This document shows, in pieces, positions 51,052 to 60,242 of a stretch of 64,000 nucleotides of DNA (the stretch's first letter is position 1; the number at the start of each line of letters is the position of its first letter). A program made the position numbers and the translations under genes. The DNA lies in NCBI GenBank assembly GCA_002420145.1, contig DIHL01000019.1:1-64000 (forward strand), given 5' to 3'. The notes under the pieces are model-generated. The model worked only from the letters and a program-made list of their open reading frames with translations, made no database searches and had not been told where the DNA came from. This stretch comes from Bacteroidetes bacterium UBA5697 (GTDB lineage: Bacteria > Bacteroidota > Bacteroidia > B-17B0 > Aurantibacillaceae).

Positions 51052-51753
51052 ATGGCTGTATACAAGTTTAAATTATTCATAGAAGATAACGAAGATATTT
51101 ACAGAGAAATAGAAATATTATCTGGACAAACTTTCGAAGATTTTCACAATGCTATTCAAGAGGCTTACAAGTTTGATAAAAAACATGCTGCCTCTTTTTT
51201 TGTAAGTGATGACTACTGGAGAAAAGACCAAGAGATTACACTTCGACCTGAAGATTTACCTTTAGATGCTGATGAAGTTCGTAAAGGCGTATCTCCTAAA
51301 AACTTAATGGCAAAAACAAAAATTGCTAAATACATTGATAGTCCTCGTCAGCGTTTTATGTACGTGTTTGACCCAGCTGTAAAATGGGCTTTTTGTATTG
51401 AGTTAATGAAAATTTTACCAGATAATCCAAAAGGCACTTATCCTTCTTGTGTAAAATCTATTGGAAATCCGCCTAAACAATACAAACAATCTTTAATGGC
51501 TAAAGGTGAATTAACACCTGACCAAGCAATGGCTAGTATGCTAAATGACCCTGAAATTGCTGACGAAAGTGAAATTTATAAAGCTATTAAAAATGATACG
51601 ATTGGTATTGATGAAGGAGATTTAAATCATCTAGAAGGTGAAGAAGGAGAAGATGTTGGAGGTGAAGAAGATGAATTTGGAAGTGATGATGACGAAATGG
51701 ATAATGACGATGATCACGAAATCCCTGAAGATTACGGACACGACGAAGATTAA
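51052..51753 (+). CDS. pRiA4b ORF-3-like protein with acidic C-terminal tail
   Basis: 233 residues. N-terminal part (YKFKLFIEDNEDIYREIEILSGQTFEDFHNAIQEAYKFD) resembles the plasmid pRiA4b ORF-3/IS1096-passenger fold. The last ~55 residues are almost purely Asp/Glu/Gly. No enzymatic motif. Follows the previous gene by 10 nt and precedes gapA. Confidence 0.68.
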   Translation: MAVYKFKLFIEDNEDIYREIEILSGQTFEDFHNAIQEAYKFDKKHAASFFVSDDYWRKDQEITLRPEDLPLDADEVRKGVSPKNLMAKTKIAKYIDSPRQRFMYVFDPAVKWAFCIELMKILPDNPKGTYPSCVKSIGNPPKQYKQSLMAKGELTPDQAMASMLNDPEIADESEIYKAIKNDTIGIDEGDLNHLEGEEGEDVGGEEDEFGSDDDEMDNDDDHEIPEDYGHDED

Positions 51754-51796
51754 AAATTAAAAAACAAATAAGTACGAATAAATAAACCCCAAAACT

Positions 51797-53260
51797 ATGC
51801 AAACCAAAGAAACAGCAAATGCCGCTTATGAAACGCAACTAAACGATTGGATTGTTCAGGAGAAAGCAGCGATTGAATTAATTGGAACCATTGGAAAATT
51901 ATGGTTCGAAAAATCTATTGAATTAATTTTATTCAGAAATCAATTAGTAGATAGAAGTGTAAGTGAAATTATGAACTTACATTTATACGCTAAAAATATA
52001 GTAAAGAAAACTATCTCAGTAAATGACACATTAGCTATTGCAACTGCTATTAATAATGCAGCTGTTTGCCCTTCTCGTGTTGATATTGGAAAATTGGCTT
52101 ACGAATACCAACAAGAAAAATCTAACTTTAAATCAGTTGATGAATTTATTGGTAATAAATTAAAAGATTTAATCGGTGCAAAATCAACTGTTACTCCTAA
52201 AGATGTTGTATTATATGGTTTTGGTCGTATTGGACGTTTAGCAGCACGTGAGTTAATTTCTCAAGCTGGTAAAGGGGAGCAATTACGTTTACGTGCTATT
52301 GTTACTCGTGGAAGCAGTAATGATGATATTGTTAAGCGTGCAGATTTATTACGTACTGATTCAGTTCATGGTAATTTCCCAGGAACTGTTATTGAAGATT
52401 TAGAAAACAAAGCCTTAATCATTAACGGACATACTGTTCATATGATTGATGCTAAAAATCCTGAAGATGTAGATTATACAGCTTACGGTATCGATAACGC
52501 TTTATTAATTGATAACACAGGTGTTTTTAGAGATGATGTTGAATTAAGCCGTCACTTAAAAGCAAAAGGAATTAGCAAAGTATTATTAACAGCTCCTGCA
52601 AAAGGTAATGTTCCTAATGTTGTTCATGGTGTAAATCATGAAACGGTAGACACTAAGAACGGACAAATTTTCTCTGCAGCATCTTGTACTACAAATGCGA
52701 TTATGCCAATCCTTTATGTTATTGACAAAGAATTAGGAATTCAAAAAGGACATATCGAAACAGTTCACTCTTATACAAATGACCAAAACTTGTTGGACAA
52801 TTACCACAAAAAATACCGTCGTGGTCGTTCAGCAGCTTTAAACATGGTTATTACAGAAACTGGTGCAGAGAGTGCTTTGAAAAAAGTATTACCTCACTTA
52901 GCTGGTAAATTTACAGCTAACTCAGTTCGTGTACCAACACCAAATGTATCCTTAGCTATCTTAAACTTAAACATCAATAAAGAGGTAACTCGCGACGAAG
53001 TAAACGAAATCATTCGTAAATATGCTTTAAACGGTGCTTTAGTGGAGCAAATTCAATACGCTTTTAGTAATGAGTTAGTATCTTCTGATGTGATTGGTAA
53101 TCCTTGTCCTTCTGTATTTGATAGTAATGCCACAATTATCTCTCCAGACAAAAAGAGCATTGTATTATACGTATGGTATGATAACGAATACGGATACACT
53201 CGTCAGGTAATTCGTTTCAGTAAACATATTGCTGAAGTAAGAAGAGCTACTTATTACTAG
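51797..53260 (+). CDS. gapA: glyceraldehyde-3-phosphate dehydrogenase with N-terminal extension
   Basis: 487 residues, about 140-150 longer than classical GAPDH. The extra N-terminal helical domain (residues 1-135) is common in Bacteroidota GAPDH. Catalytic core: GFGRIGRL (141-148), Cys297 in SAASCTTNAI, and the cofactor/substrate region around HSYTNDQNLLDNYHKKYRRGR. Converts G3P to 1,3-BPG with NAD(P). Ends at a strong terminator. Confidence 0.93.
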   Translation: MQTKETANAAYETQLNDWIVQEKAAIELIGTIGKLWFEKSIELILFRNQLVDRSVSEIMNLHLYAKNIVKKTISVNDTLAIATAINNAAVCPSRVDIGKLAYEYQQEKSNFKSVDEFIGNKLKDLIGAKSTVTPKDVVLYGFGRIGRLAARELISQAGKGEQLRLRAIVTRGSSNDDIVKRADLLRTDSVHGNFPGTVIEDLENKALIINGHTVHMIDAKNPEDVDYTAYGIDNALLIDNTGVFRDDVELSRHLKAKGISKVLLTAPAKGNVPNVVHGVNHETVDTKNGQIFSAASCTTNAIMPILYVIDKELGIQKGHIETVHSYTNDQNLLDNYHKKYRRGRSAALNMVITETGAESALKKVLPHLAGKFTANSVRVPTPNVSLAILNLNINKEVTRDEVNEIIRKYALNGALVEQIQYAFSNELVSSDVIGNPCPSVFDSNATIISPDKKSIVLYVWYDNEYGYTRQVIRFSKHIAEVRRATYY

Positions 53261-53280
53261 TAATCATTCATGAAAAAATA

Positions 53281-53317
53281 AAAAAATCCCATCCACTGAT
53301 AGTGGATGGGATTTTTT
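53281..53317 (+). terminator. intrinsic terminator of gapA
   Basis: 17-bp perfect stem AAAAAATCCCATCCACT / AGTGGATGGGATTTTTT with a 3-nt GAT loop. Confidence 0.9.
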
Positions 53318-53333
53318 GTAATTATTTAATCCA

Positions 53334-53361
53334 CAAAAAAGCCTTCCGGTTGGGAAGGCTC
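53334..53361 (-). terminator. intrinsic terminator of dnaJ
   Basis: Minus strand AGCCTTCC...GGAAGGCTTTTTT hairpin; ends the grpE-dnaJ transcription unit. Confidence 0.8.
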
Positions 53362-53382
53362 TATGCAATATTAATATTTTAA

Positions 53383-54531
53383 CTATTCAAAATATTCTTT
53401 CATTCTATCAAAGAAACCTTTTTCTTTTCGATTAGGATTTGGCGCAAAGTTTTTAGATGCTCTAAAAGCTTCTAAAGCTTTTTTCTCTTCAGCTGATAGA
53501 TGTTGAGGAGTCCAAACATTAATATTAATCAATAAATCACCTGTACCATATGAATTAACATCTGGTAACCCTTTACCTTTCAATCTCAACACCTTACCAC
53601 TTTGAGTTCCTGGTTCAATTTTAATTTTCACTTTGGCATCCACTGTAGGAATTTCGATACTCGTTCCTAAAGCAGCATCTGCAAAATTCACATAACTATC
53701 GTAAAACAAATTACTACCATCACGTTTCAATTCTAAATGTTCTTCCTCTTCAATTAAAACTAACAAATCCCCATTAATTCCACCACGAGGCGCCGCATTA
53801 CCTTTACCTCCAACTGATAATTGCATCCCTTCTGCTACACCTGCAGGAATATTAATTGAAATTACTTCTTCCGCTCTAACAATTCCATCGCCATGACAGG
53901 TATTACATTTATCTTTTACTGTTTTTCCTTCGCCATTACAACCACTACATGTTGTTTGTGTTTGCATAGCTCCTAAAAAAGTTTGTTGAGTTCTTACTTG
54001 AACTCCAGAACCATTACATAATTTACAAGTATCAAAAGTTCCATTTTTAGCCCCGCTACCCTTACAAGTATTGCAACTTACAAACTTATTTACTTTTAAT
54101 TTCTTCTCTACTCCTTTTGCAATTTCTTGAAGATTCAATTTCACTTTTATACGTAAGTTTGAACCGCGCACTACGCGTCGTCCACCACCACGAGAGCTAC
54201 CACTAAAACCACCAAAGCCGCCGCCGCCAAAAATATCACCAAACTGACTAAAGATATCATCCATATTCATTCCGCCTCCATAGCCACCATTGCCACCACT
54301 TGCTCCACCAACTCCAGCATGCCCAAATTGGTTGTAACGTTGACGTTTTTCTGGATTACTTAAAATCTCATAAGCTTCAGCTGCTTCTTTAAATCTTTCT
54401 TCAGCAGCTTTGTCATCCGGATTTTTATCTGGATGATATTTAATAGCTAGTTTACGATATGCTTTTTTAATTTCATCATCGCTAGCGCTTTTTGACACTC
54501 CTAATATTTCGTAATAATCTCTTTTGCTCAT
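53383..54531 (-). CDS. dnaJ: molecular chaperone DnaJ
   Basis: 382 residues. J domain with HPDKNPDDK, Gly/Phe-rich region (GGGFGGFSGSSRGGG), four zinc-binding CxxCxGxG motifs (CNTCKGSG, CKLCNGSG, CSGCNGEG, CNTCHGDG) and the C-terminal peptide-binding domain. Co-chaperone of DnaK. Starts 11 nt after grpE's stop (same strand, grpE first). DnaK itself is not in the window. Confidence 0.96.
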   Translation of the reverse strand: MSKRDYYEILGVSKSASDDEIKKAYRKLAIKYHPDKNPDDKAAEERFKEAAEAYEILSNPEKRQRYNQFGHAGVGGASGGNGGYGGGMNMDDIFSQFGDIFGGGGFGGFSGSSRGGGRRVVRGSNLRIKVKLNLQEIAKGVEKKLKVNKFVSCNTCKGSGAKNGTFDTCKLCNGSGVQVRTQQTFLGAMQTQTTCSGCNGEGKTVKDKCNTCHGDGIVRAEEVISINIPAGVAEGMQLSVGGKGNAAPRGGINGDLLVLIEEEEHLELKRDGSNLFYDSYVNFADAALGTSIEIPTVDAKVKIKIEPGTQSGKVLRLKGKGLPDVNSYGTGDLLININVWTPQHLSAEEKKALEAFRASKNFAPNPNRKEKGFFDRMKEYFE

Positions 54532-54542
54532 TTTTACAATAA

Positions 54543-55100
54543 TTAATTACCTACAACAACTTTAGCAAAACGAATTACCTTATCTCCTAATTTATATCCT
54601 TTTTCAACTTCATCGATTACTTTACCCTTCATGTCTTCTGACGGAGCTGGAATATTAGTAATTGATTCCATGACATCCACGTCAAATGGTTTTCCTATAC
54701 TTTCAATTGGTTCTAAACCTTTTTGAGTACAAGCTAATTTTAATTTATGGTAAATTAAAGAAATCCCCTCTTTGATTGGCTCTACTTCAGTAACGCTTTC
54801 GTTAGCTTTAATCGCTCTTTCAAAATCATCAATAGATGGAATAATGGCTTTAAATACATCTTCTCCAGCTGTTCGAATAATATCAGATTTTTCTTTGATG
54901 GTACGTTTACGGTAATTATCAAATTCTGAATAAAGACGTAAATATTTATCGTTTAACTCAGCAATTTTTGCCTCGTAGTTAATAGGTTGATTCGTATTTT
55001 CTTGGCTATTTTCAGTAGCTGAATCCTCTGTAGTTTGGTCGTTATTAGACACAGTATTTTCTTCCGTTTGGTTCAATTGTTCTTTCTCGTTCTGTTCCAT
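54543..55100 (-). CDS. grpE: nucleotide exchange factor GrpE
   Basis: 185 residues. Acidic Asn/Glu-rich N-terminus, long central helix (IAELNDKYLRLYSEFDNYRKR) and the beta-wing domain (LEPIESIGKPFDVDVMESI, GYKLGDKVIRFAKVVV). ATG at 55100 supported by a -7 box 14 nt upstream; a longer frame would begin at 55127 with no similarity. Confidence 0.93.
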   Translation of the reverse strand: MEQNEKEQLNQTEENTVSNNDQTTEDSATENSQENTNQPINYEAKIAELNDKYLRLYSEFDNYRKRTIKEKSDIIRTAGEDVFKAIIPSIDDFERAIKANESVTEVEPIKEGISLIYHKLKLACTQKGLEPIESIGKPFDVDVMESITNIPAPSEDMKGKVIDEVEKGYKLGDKVIRFAKVVVGN

Positions 55101-55114
55101 AGTAAAATTTTTGG

Positions 55115-55122
55115 CAAATGTA
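55115..55122 (-). promoter_or_regulatory. -7 box of the grpE-dnaJ unit
   Basis: Minus strand TACATTTG, exact TAnnTTTG, 14 nt before the grpE ATG at 55100. No CIRCE-type heat-shock operator was recognised. Confidence 0.5.
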
Positions 55123-55164
55123 GCCAATCAATATGCTTGCCACTTATAAAAACCCGAAAATTTG

Positions 55165-56469
55165 TCAGTTTTTAATGAACTTAAACTCAGTTCTGCGGTT
55201 ATATTCGTGTTCTTTGTCAGAACAAACCACACCATTGGCACATCGGTTCCTTATTTCAAGCTCACCTTTTCCAACCGCTTTTAAGCGAGATCTATTAATT
55301 CCCTTACTAACTAAGTAGTCAATGACAGCATTTGAACGATTTTCAGCTAATTTTAGGTTACTCGCATCATCTCCTTGTGAATCGGTATGAGATATCACTT
55401 CTAAAATCACATTTGGAGAAGCATTTAAAATCACTAAAACCTTATCAAGCACAATCTCACTTTCTGTTAAAATATTATATTTTGCTGATTCGTAATAGAT
55501 GTTTTCTGTGACCGTTAAGTTTTTATTAGCTGTAGAATTAAACTTTTTATACTTCATCGTAATATCATCGTCCTCTTCCAACTCGCTTAATTTGGCAACA
55601 TCAACCGCTAATAATTTATATTCAAAATTACCTAGAGCATTTTTTTTAAATTCAGAAACTATCTCACCATTTTGTTTAGCTAGATAAACTTTTGGCCCGC
55701 CTTTCGTTGTATTATTTTGTTCAATTCTAATACTTAAGTTTTGGGTAGTATCCACTTGTTTAAATACAAAATCACCAAATCCATCTGTAGATGTTTTATT
55801 AATTGTATCCGTATTCCCTTTTACTAAATACACTTGATGTTCGGTTAAAGGACTTTTTGCTTTATCTCCTAATAATAATTTACCCGAAATGTCGGCTGTA
55901 GAATATGCTGCATTAACTTTACAAATATTTTGAAAGGTCTTTTCCAACACTTCAAAACTATCAGTTTCTAAATACAATCTTCCTTTAGGATTTACTAAAA
56001 ATAAAGATGGCATTTTTGATACTTTAAAAGCCGTTACCGTTTTATCTTTAGAACCTCCTTCGGCTAAATAATTTGTTTTTTTACCAGTAAATTTAGATTT
56101 AGCGTAATTAGTTTCAGTTAAAATAGTTTGCCATTTGCTGTAATCTTTCTCAATACAAATAGTCACATATTCAATGTCACTAGCGCCTTTACAAGAATTA
56201 TTTTGGTATTTATTTAAAATACGCTCTACATCATTATTAAACGCTATTAATTCTTTTGTAGATTTCTCACCAGAATAAAAATATACTAAAACAAATCGAT
56301 CAACAGTTGATTTAGCATTCGGTAAATCAATATTAGTGGATTTTTTATCTTGATTTAAAACAACAATCCTTGAAAAAGGTATTTTTTCACCTACTCTTAG
56401 TTTTTCGGTTTTTTGAGCATTTGCTAAAAAGCTTAAAAGTATAGAGGCAAATAAAATTATTGTTTTCAT
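55165..56469 (-). CDS. thioredoxin-like/OmpA fusion, paralogue 1
   Basis: 434 residues. Signal peptide (ANAQ) followed by a thioredoxin-fold-like domain (about 30-180, VLVYFYSGEKSTKELI in the place of a CxxC motif, later PSLFLVNPKGRLYL), a carboxypeptidase-regulatory-like linker (STDGFGDFVFKQVD) and a C-terminal OmpA domain (about 318-434, SHTDSQGDDASNLKLAENRS, GKGELEIRNRC and NRRTEFKF). The peptidoglycan-binding Asp and Arg are present. Redox cysteines are absent, so it is not an oxidoreductase. First of four tandem paralogues. Confidence 0.82.
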   Translation of the reverse strand: MKTIILFASILLSFLANAQKTEKLRVGEKIPFSRIVVLNQDKKSTNIDLPNAKSTVDRFVLVYFYSGEKSTKELIAFNNDVERILNKYQNNSCKGASDIEYVTICIEKDYSKWQTILTETNYAKSKFTGKKTNYLAEGGSKDKTVTAFKVSKMPSLFLVNPKGRLYLETDSFEVLEKTFQNICKVNAAYSTADISGKLLLGDKAKSPLTEHQVYLVKGNTDTINKTSTDGFGDFVFKQVDTTQNLSIRIEQNNTTKGGPKVYLAKQNGEIVSEFKKNALGNFEYKLLAVDVAKLSELEEDDDITMKYKKFNSTANKNLTVTENIYYESAKYNILTESEIVLDKVLVILNASPNVILEVISHTDSQGDDASNLKLAENRSNAVIDYLVSKGINRSRLKAVGKGELEIRNRCANGVVCSDKEHEYNRRTEFKFIKN

Positions 56470-57674
56470 TTTTTCGAAAATTTAAATTCTGTTCTTCTAT
56501 TATATTCATGTTCCTTATCAGAACATTCTAATCCGTTTACACACCTATTTCTTATTTCAGTTTCGCCTTTTCCTTCTGCACTTAATCGTTCTGAACTAAT
56601 ACCTATCGAAGTTAAATATTTAACCACAGTTTCCGAACGTTTAAGGGATAAATTTAAGTTACTTTCGTCATCTCCCTGAGAATCAGTATGTGAAACTATT
56701 TTTAACTTATATTCAGGATATGAATTTAAGCCATTTTTTATTTTTTCCAATAATTCTTTAGAGTTTTTTGTCAATTCACTTTCTCCCAATTCATAATACA
56801 GAGTTTCTGTAATTACAAAGTTGCTAACCCGTTTCGTTTTCAATTCTGCAAATTTTTTCTCAATAGGATCTTCCTCTTTAATTCCTGGAAGAGTTATTAA
56901 TTTAGATTGTAGTACTTTATACTCAAAGCCCTCGTCATTTGACTTAAATTTACCTAATAAAATACCCGTTTGAGTTCCTAAAACCACAAATTTTATATTT
57001 TTATCTTCTTCTTTTACTTTTATTACATAATTTTTTGTCAAATCTGGAATTTCAATATTTATTTCACCATCATTATTACTTACCAAAGTAGCCGTTGTAT
57101 CGTTATCAATCCCACTTAAAACAGTAATAGGTTTGTCTTTGTACGCTTTTACTCCACTATTAGTTTCCACTAGAAGTTTTAAACGTAATACTTTATATTT
57201 AATAGTATCTGTTTTACAAGCTATATCTCCAACCGATTCAAAATTTTTGGTAATGCCACACAATTCATTTTTCTCGTCATATACCACTAACAAAGGAAAA
57301 TCTGATTCTTTTAAATTTAAATTGCTAAACATTGAATTTTCGGGTACTCGATAAAGTTGAGTGGGAATTTTAGTTCCAATGTTATCAGCTCGTTTTTTCA
57401 TTAATTGACCTGAAAAATAAATAGGAAATAAGGTGATTTTTCGTTCTCTAAACACAAACGAAGCAGCATTTGCAATCAAATCTGCCGCATTTTCGGTGTG
57501 AATATCAAAAAACAGAAAAGCTTTCTTTTCATGTTTAGAAAACTTATAAGTATGTTTTACTTTTGCCTTATCTAAATATTCAATGGTTTCGTAAGGTAAT
57601 TTATTAGGAATATTAGGCTGTGCAAAATAACATAAGCCTATTACATTAAAAAGGACAAACAAAATCTGCTTCAT
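56466..57674 (-). CDS. thioredoxin-like/OmpA fusion, paralogue 2
   Basis: 402 residues. Signal peptide (YFAQ), N-terminal domain with KKAFLFFDIHTENAADLIAN and PLLVVYDEKNELCGI, no CxxC pair, a regulatory-like beta domain (LSGIDNDTTATLVSNNDGE) and a C-terminal OmpA domain (SHTDSQGDDESNLNLSLKRSE, GKGETEIRNRC, NRRTEFKF). Overlaps paralogue 1 by 4 nt (ATGA), so translation is coupled. Diverged from paralogue 3 but the same architecture. Confidence 0.82.
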   Translation of the reverse strand: MKQILFVLFNVIGLCYFAQPNIPNKLPYETIEYLDKAKVKHTYKFSKHEKKAFLFFDIHTENAADLIANAASFVFRERKITLFPIYFSGQLMKKRADNIGTKIPTQLYRVPENSMFSNLNLKESDFPLLVVYDEKNELCGITKNFESVGDIACKTDTIKYKVLRLKLLVETNSGVKAYKDKPITVLSGIDNDTTATLVSNNDGEINIEIPDLTKNYVIKVKEEDKNIKFVVLGTQTGILLGKFKSNDEGFEYKVLQSKLITLPGIKEEDPIEKKFAELKTKRVSNFVITETLYYELGESELTKNSKELLEKIKNGLNSYPEYKLKIVSHTDSQGDDESNLNLSLKRSETVVKYLTSIGISSERLSAEGKGETEIRNRCVNGLECSDKEHEYNRRTEFKFSKK

Positions 57675-57685
57675 TGTTTTAAGTT

Positions 57686-58900
57686 TTAATGAATTTTATA
57701 AAATTTAAATTCAGTTCTTCTATTAAACTCATGTTCTTTATCAGAACAATCTACATTATTCACGCATCTATTTCTAATTTCTATTTCACCTTTTCCTTCA
57801 GCGCTTAATCGTTCCATTTTTATTCCTAAAGAACTAAGATACGAAATAACAGTTTGTGAACGTTTTAATGAAAGATTTAAATTACTATCATCATTTCCTT
57901 GAGAATCTGTATGAGATACTACTTTCAATCTATATTCAGGATATAAATCAAGTACTTTTTTTACCTTATCAATTAATAATTTAGAGCCATTAGTTAATTC
58001 TGTTTCTCCTAATTCATAGTATAAGGTCTCAGTAATATCAAAATTATTAGCTGTATTTATTTTTTTGACCGTGAATTGCATCTCAATATCCTCTTCTTCA
58101 GCAATATCTGGCAGTTTTGATAACTCTACTTTTAACAAACGATATTCAAATCCCTTATCGGTTGATTTAAATTTACCAACTAATTTACCAGTTTGAGTTG
58201 CTAAAACGGCAAAATTGATATTCTTGTTTTTTTCGTTTACGGTAATTAAATAATCTTGCTCCAAATCTGGAATTTCCACATTAAAATCACCGTATTTATT
58301 TGTGGTTAAACTTGCTATTGTATCATTTTTTTTCAATCCTAATATAAATACAGGTTTGAATGCGTATGGAGATAAATTTTTATTTTTCTCCTCAGTCATA
58401 ATTTTAAGTCTCAGTACTTTAAACTTAACCATTTCAATACCACATTCGATATCTGTAATCTCTTGAACATTTTTAGCAAAGCCACATAATTCATTTTTCT
58501 CATTATAAATTACTAAAACAGGAAAATCGTCATGTGTTAAATTAAAATCTTTGAAAATCGACATATCAGGCGATCTTAAAATTTGTGTGGGAATTTTAGA
58601 ATGAATATCGTCACTCGTTTTTTTAACTAACTGCCCCGAAAAGTAAATAGGAAAAATAGAGATTGTTTTTTCATTAAATACAAAATTAGAGCCATTAAAC
58701 ATCACTTCAGCTAATGGTTCTGATAACATATCAAAAAACAAAAAACCTTTTTTTTCATTTTTTGAAGTACTATAAACTTGATTTTGTTTTGATTGATCTA
58801 AATAAGATATAGAGTCAAAAGGTAATTTACTTGGAATGTTAAGCTGAGCAAAAACACAAAAACCATAAAGATTAAAAATAATTACAAGAAAGTTCTTCAT
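57686..58900 (-). CDS. thioredoxin-like/OmpA fusion, paralogue 3
   Basis: 404 residues, strongly similar to paralogue 2 (FAQLNIPSKLPFDSISYLDQSK, KKGFLFFDM, PVLVIYNEKNELCG). No catalytic cysteines. C-terminal OmpA domain with SHTDSQGNDDSNLNLSLKRSQ, GKGEIEIRNRC and NRRTEFKF. 11 nt upstream of paralogue 2. Most likely the product of a recent tandem duplication with paralogue 2. Confidence 0.82.
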   Translation of the reverse strand: MKNFLVIIFNLYGFCVFAQLNIPSKLPFDSISYLDQSKQNQVYSTSKNEKKGFLFFDMLSEPLAEVMFNGSNFVFNEKTISIFPIYFSGQLVKKTSDDIHSKIPTQILRSPDMSIFKDFNLTHDDFPVLVIYNEKNELCGFAKNVQEITDIECGIEMVKFKVLRLKIMTEEKNKNLSPYAFKPVFILGLKKNDTIASLTTNKYGDFNVEIPDLEQDYLITVNEKNKNINFAVLATQTGKLVGKFKSTDKGFEYRLLKVELSKLPDIAEEEDIEMQFTVKKINTANNFDITETLYYELGETELTNGSKLLIDKVKKVLDLYPEYRLKVVSHTDSQGNDDSNLNLSLKRSQTVISYLSSLGIKMERLSAEGKGEIEIRNRCVNNVDCSDKEHEFNRRTEFKFYKIH

Positions 58901-58917
58901 GGTACATTTAACGTATT

Positions 58918-60201
58918 CTATTGAATTGTGTAAAATTTAAATTCAGTTCGTCTGTTATTCGCATGCTCTGCTTCTGAACACAAAACACCATCCTTACATT
59001 TATTTAAAATCTCATCTTCACCTTTTCCAGTAGCCTTTAATCTGCTTTTTGAAATTCCTTTAGAAACTAAGTAAGTAACAATGCTATTAGATTGAGCTAA
59101 GGTAGCAGTTGTATTTGCTTTAACATCACCATTTGAATCTGTATGAGAAATAATCTCTAAACGTGTTTTAGGATTCTCTTTTAACTTTGCGATTACTGCG
59201 TTAAGCTTAGCCATCGATTCTTTTGATAAAACAACTTCTTTTGCCTTAAACAATTTTTCGATTGTGTTTAAATTTTTTAAACTTTTATCTTGAAAAGCAG
59301 ATGATTTATTGTCATTAAATAATGGCTTTAGATAAGGCATTTCTATATCCATTATTTTGTATTCATAACCCACTTCATTTTTAGTAAAAGCTGAAATTAT
59401 TTCGCCATTATCAGAAGTTATAAAAGGAGTTTGTTCATCGCTAATTTTAGTATTAGCAGGAAAAAAAACATGTAAATCAACGGCAGTATTTACATTATCA
59501 ATAAAAAATTTACCTTTTTCATCAAGCGTTACTGTTTTTATAGTATCGTTATTACCATTGATAAACCAAATTTTTTCGTTTGAAAAAGGAGCCAATGAGT
59601 TATTTCCAAACATTATTTTTCCACTTAGTTTAGTTTGAACTTCGGGTTGAGATTCTAAATTTCTTCTTTCATCTAAGTATGAAATAATTGATTTTAACGG
59701 AGGATTGATCGCTATAATTTTACCATTTTCATCAATTAAAAAACTGCTTGGCGTTTCTTTAATTTTGTACGCTCTCACAAAAAAATCATTATATCCTTTT
59801 AATGAAATACAGTTATTTATATCTAATATTCTGTATTTAATTAAATCTTGAGCCCAAGTAACTTTATCACTTTGCAAGGCAACAGATATCATATCAAATC
59901 CATCACATGATTTATATTCTAAAGAGGAATACTTAGCATAAAGGCGTTTGTATTTATAAATATTTTCTTTTGATTTAGAAACTGTAGACGACCAGAAAAA
60001 CACTAATACTACTTTGTTTTGATGAGGAAAAGTAAAACTTTGTATAGCATTATCTGTTGAGTTTAGAACTAATGCAGGAGCCGTGTCTCCCACATTTAAT
60101 GAAGTGGCATCTTGAGCAACACTCGCATTAATAAAAATGAAATTGATAATTAGAACAAAGATAAAAATAGGCTTTAACTGTTTAATTTTGAATTGATTCA
60201 T
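58918..60201 (-). CDS. thioredoxin-like/OmpA fusion, paralogue 4 (clearest redoxin fold)
   Basis: 427 residues. After a long N-terminal hydrophobic segment, the peroxiredoxin/TlpA-like domain is easily recognised (VGDTAPALVLNSTDNAIQSF, VVLVFFWSSTVSKSKENIYK, TPSSFLIDENGKIIAI), but WCxxC is replaced by SSTVSKS. Then a regulatory-like segment (IWFINGNNDTIKTVTLDEKG) and a C-terminal OmpA domain with SHTDSNGDVKANTTATLAQS and NRRTEFKF. Followed 41 nt upstream by a TlpA with intact WCGPC. Confidence 0.83.
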   Translation of the reverse strand: MNQFKIKQLKPIFIFVLIINFIFINASVAQDATSLNVGDTAPALVLNSTDNAIQSFTFPHQNKVVLVFFWSSTVSKSKENIYKYKRLYAKYSSLEYKSCDGFDMISVALQSDKVTWAQDLIKYRILDINNCISLKGYNDFFVRAYKIKETPSSFLIDENGKIIAINPPLKSIISYLDERRNLESQPEVQTKLSGKIMFGNNSLAPFSNEKIWFINGNNDTIKTVTLDEKGKFFIDNVNTAVDLHVFFPANTKISDEQTPFITSDNGEIISAFTKNEVGYEYKIMDIEMPYLKPLFNDNKSSAFQDKSLKNLNTIEKLFKAKEVVLSKESMAKLNAVIAKLKENPKTRLEIISHTDSNGDVKANTTATLAQSNSIVTYLVSKGISKSRLKATGKGEDEILNKCKDGVLCSEAEHANNRRTEFKFYTIQ

Positions 60202-60242
60202 TTCTCTTAAATTATAATTATGTGTTACTTAGTTTAAATTAA

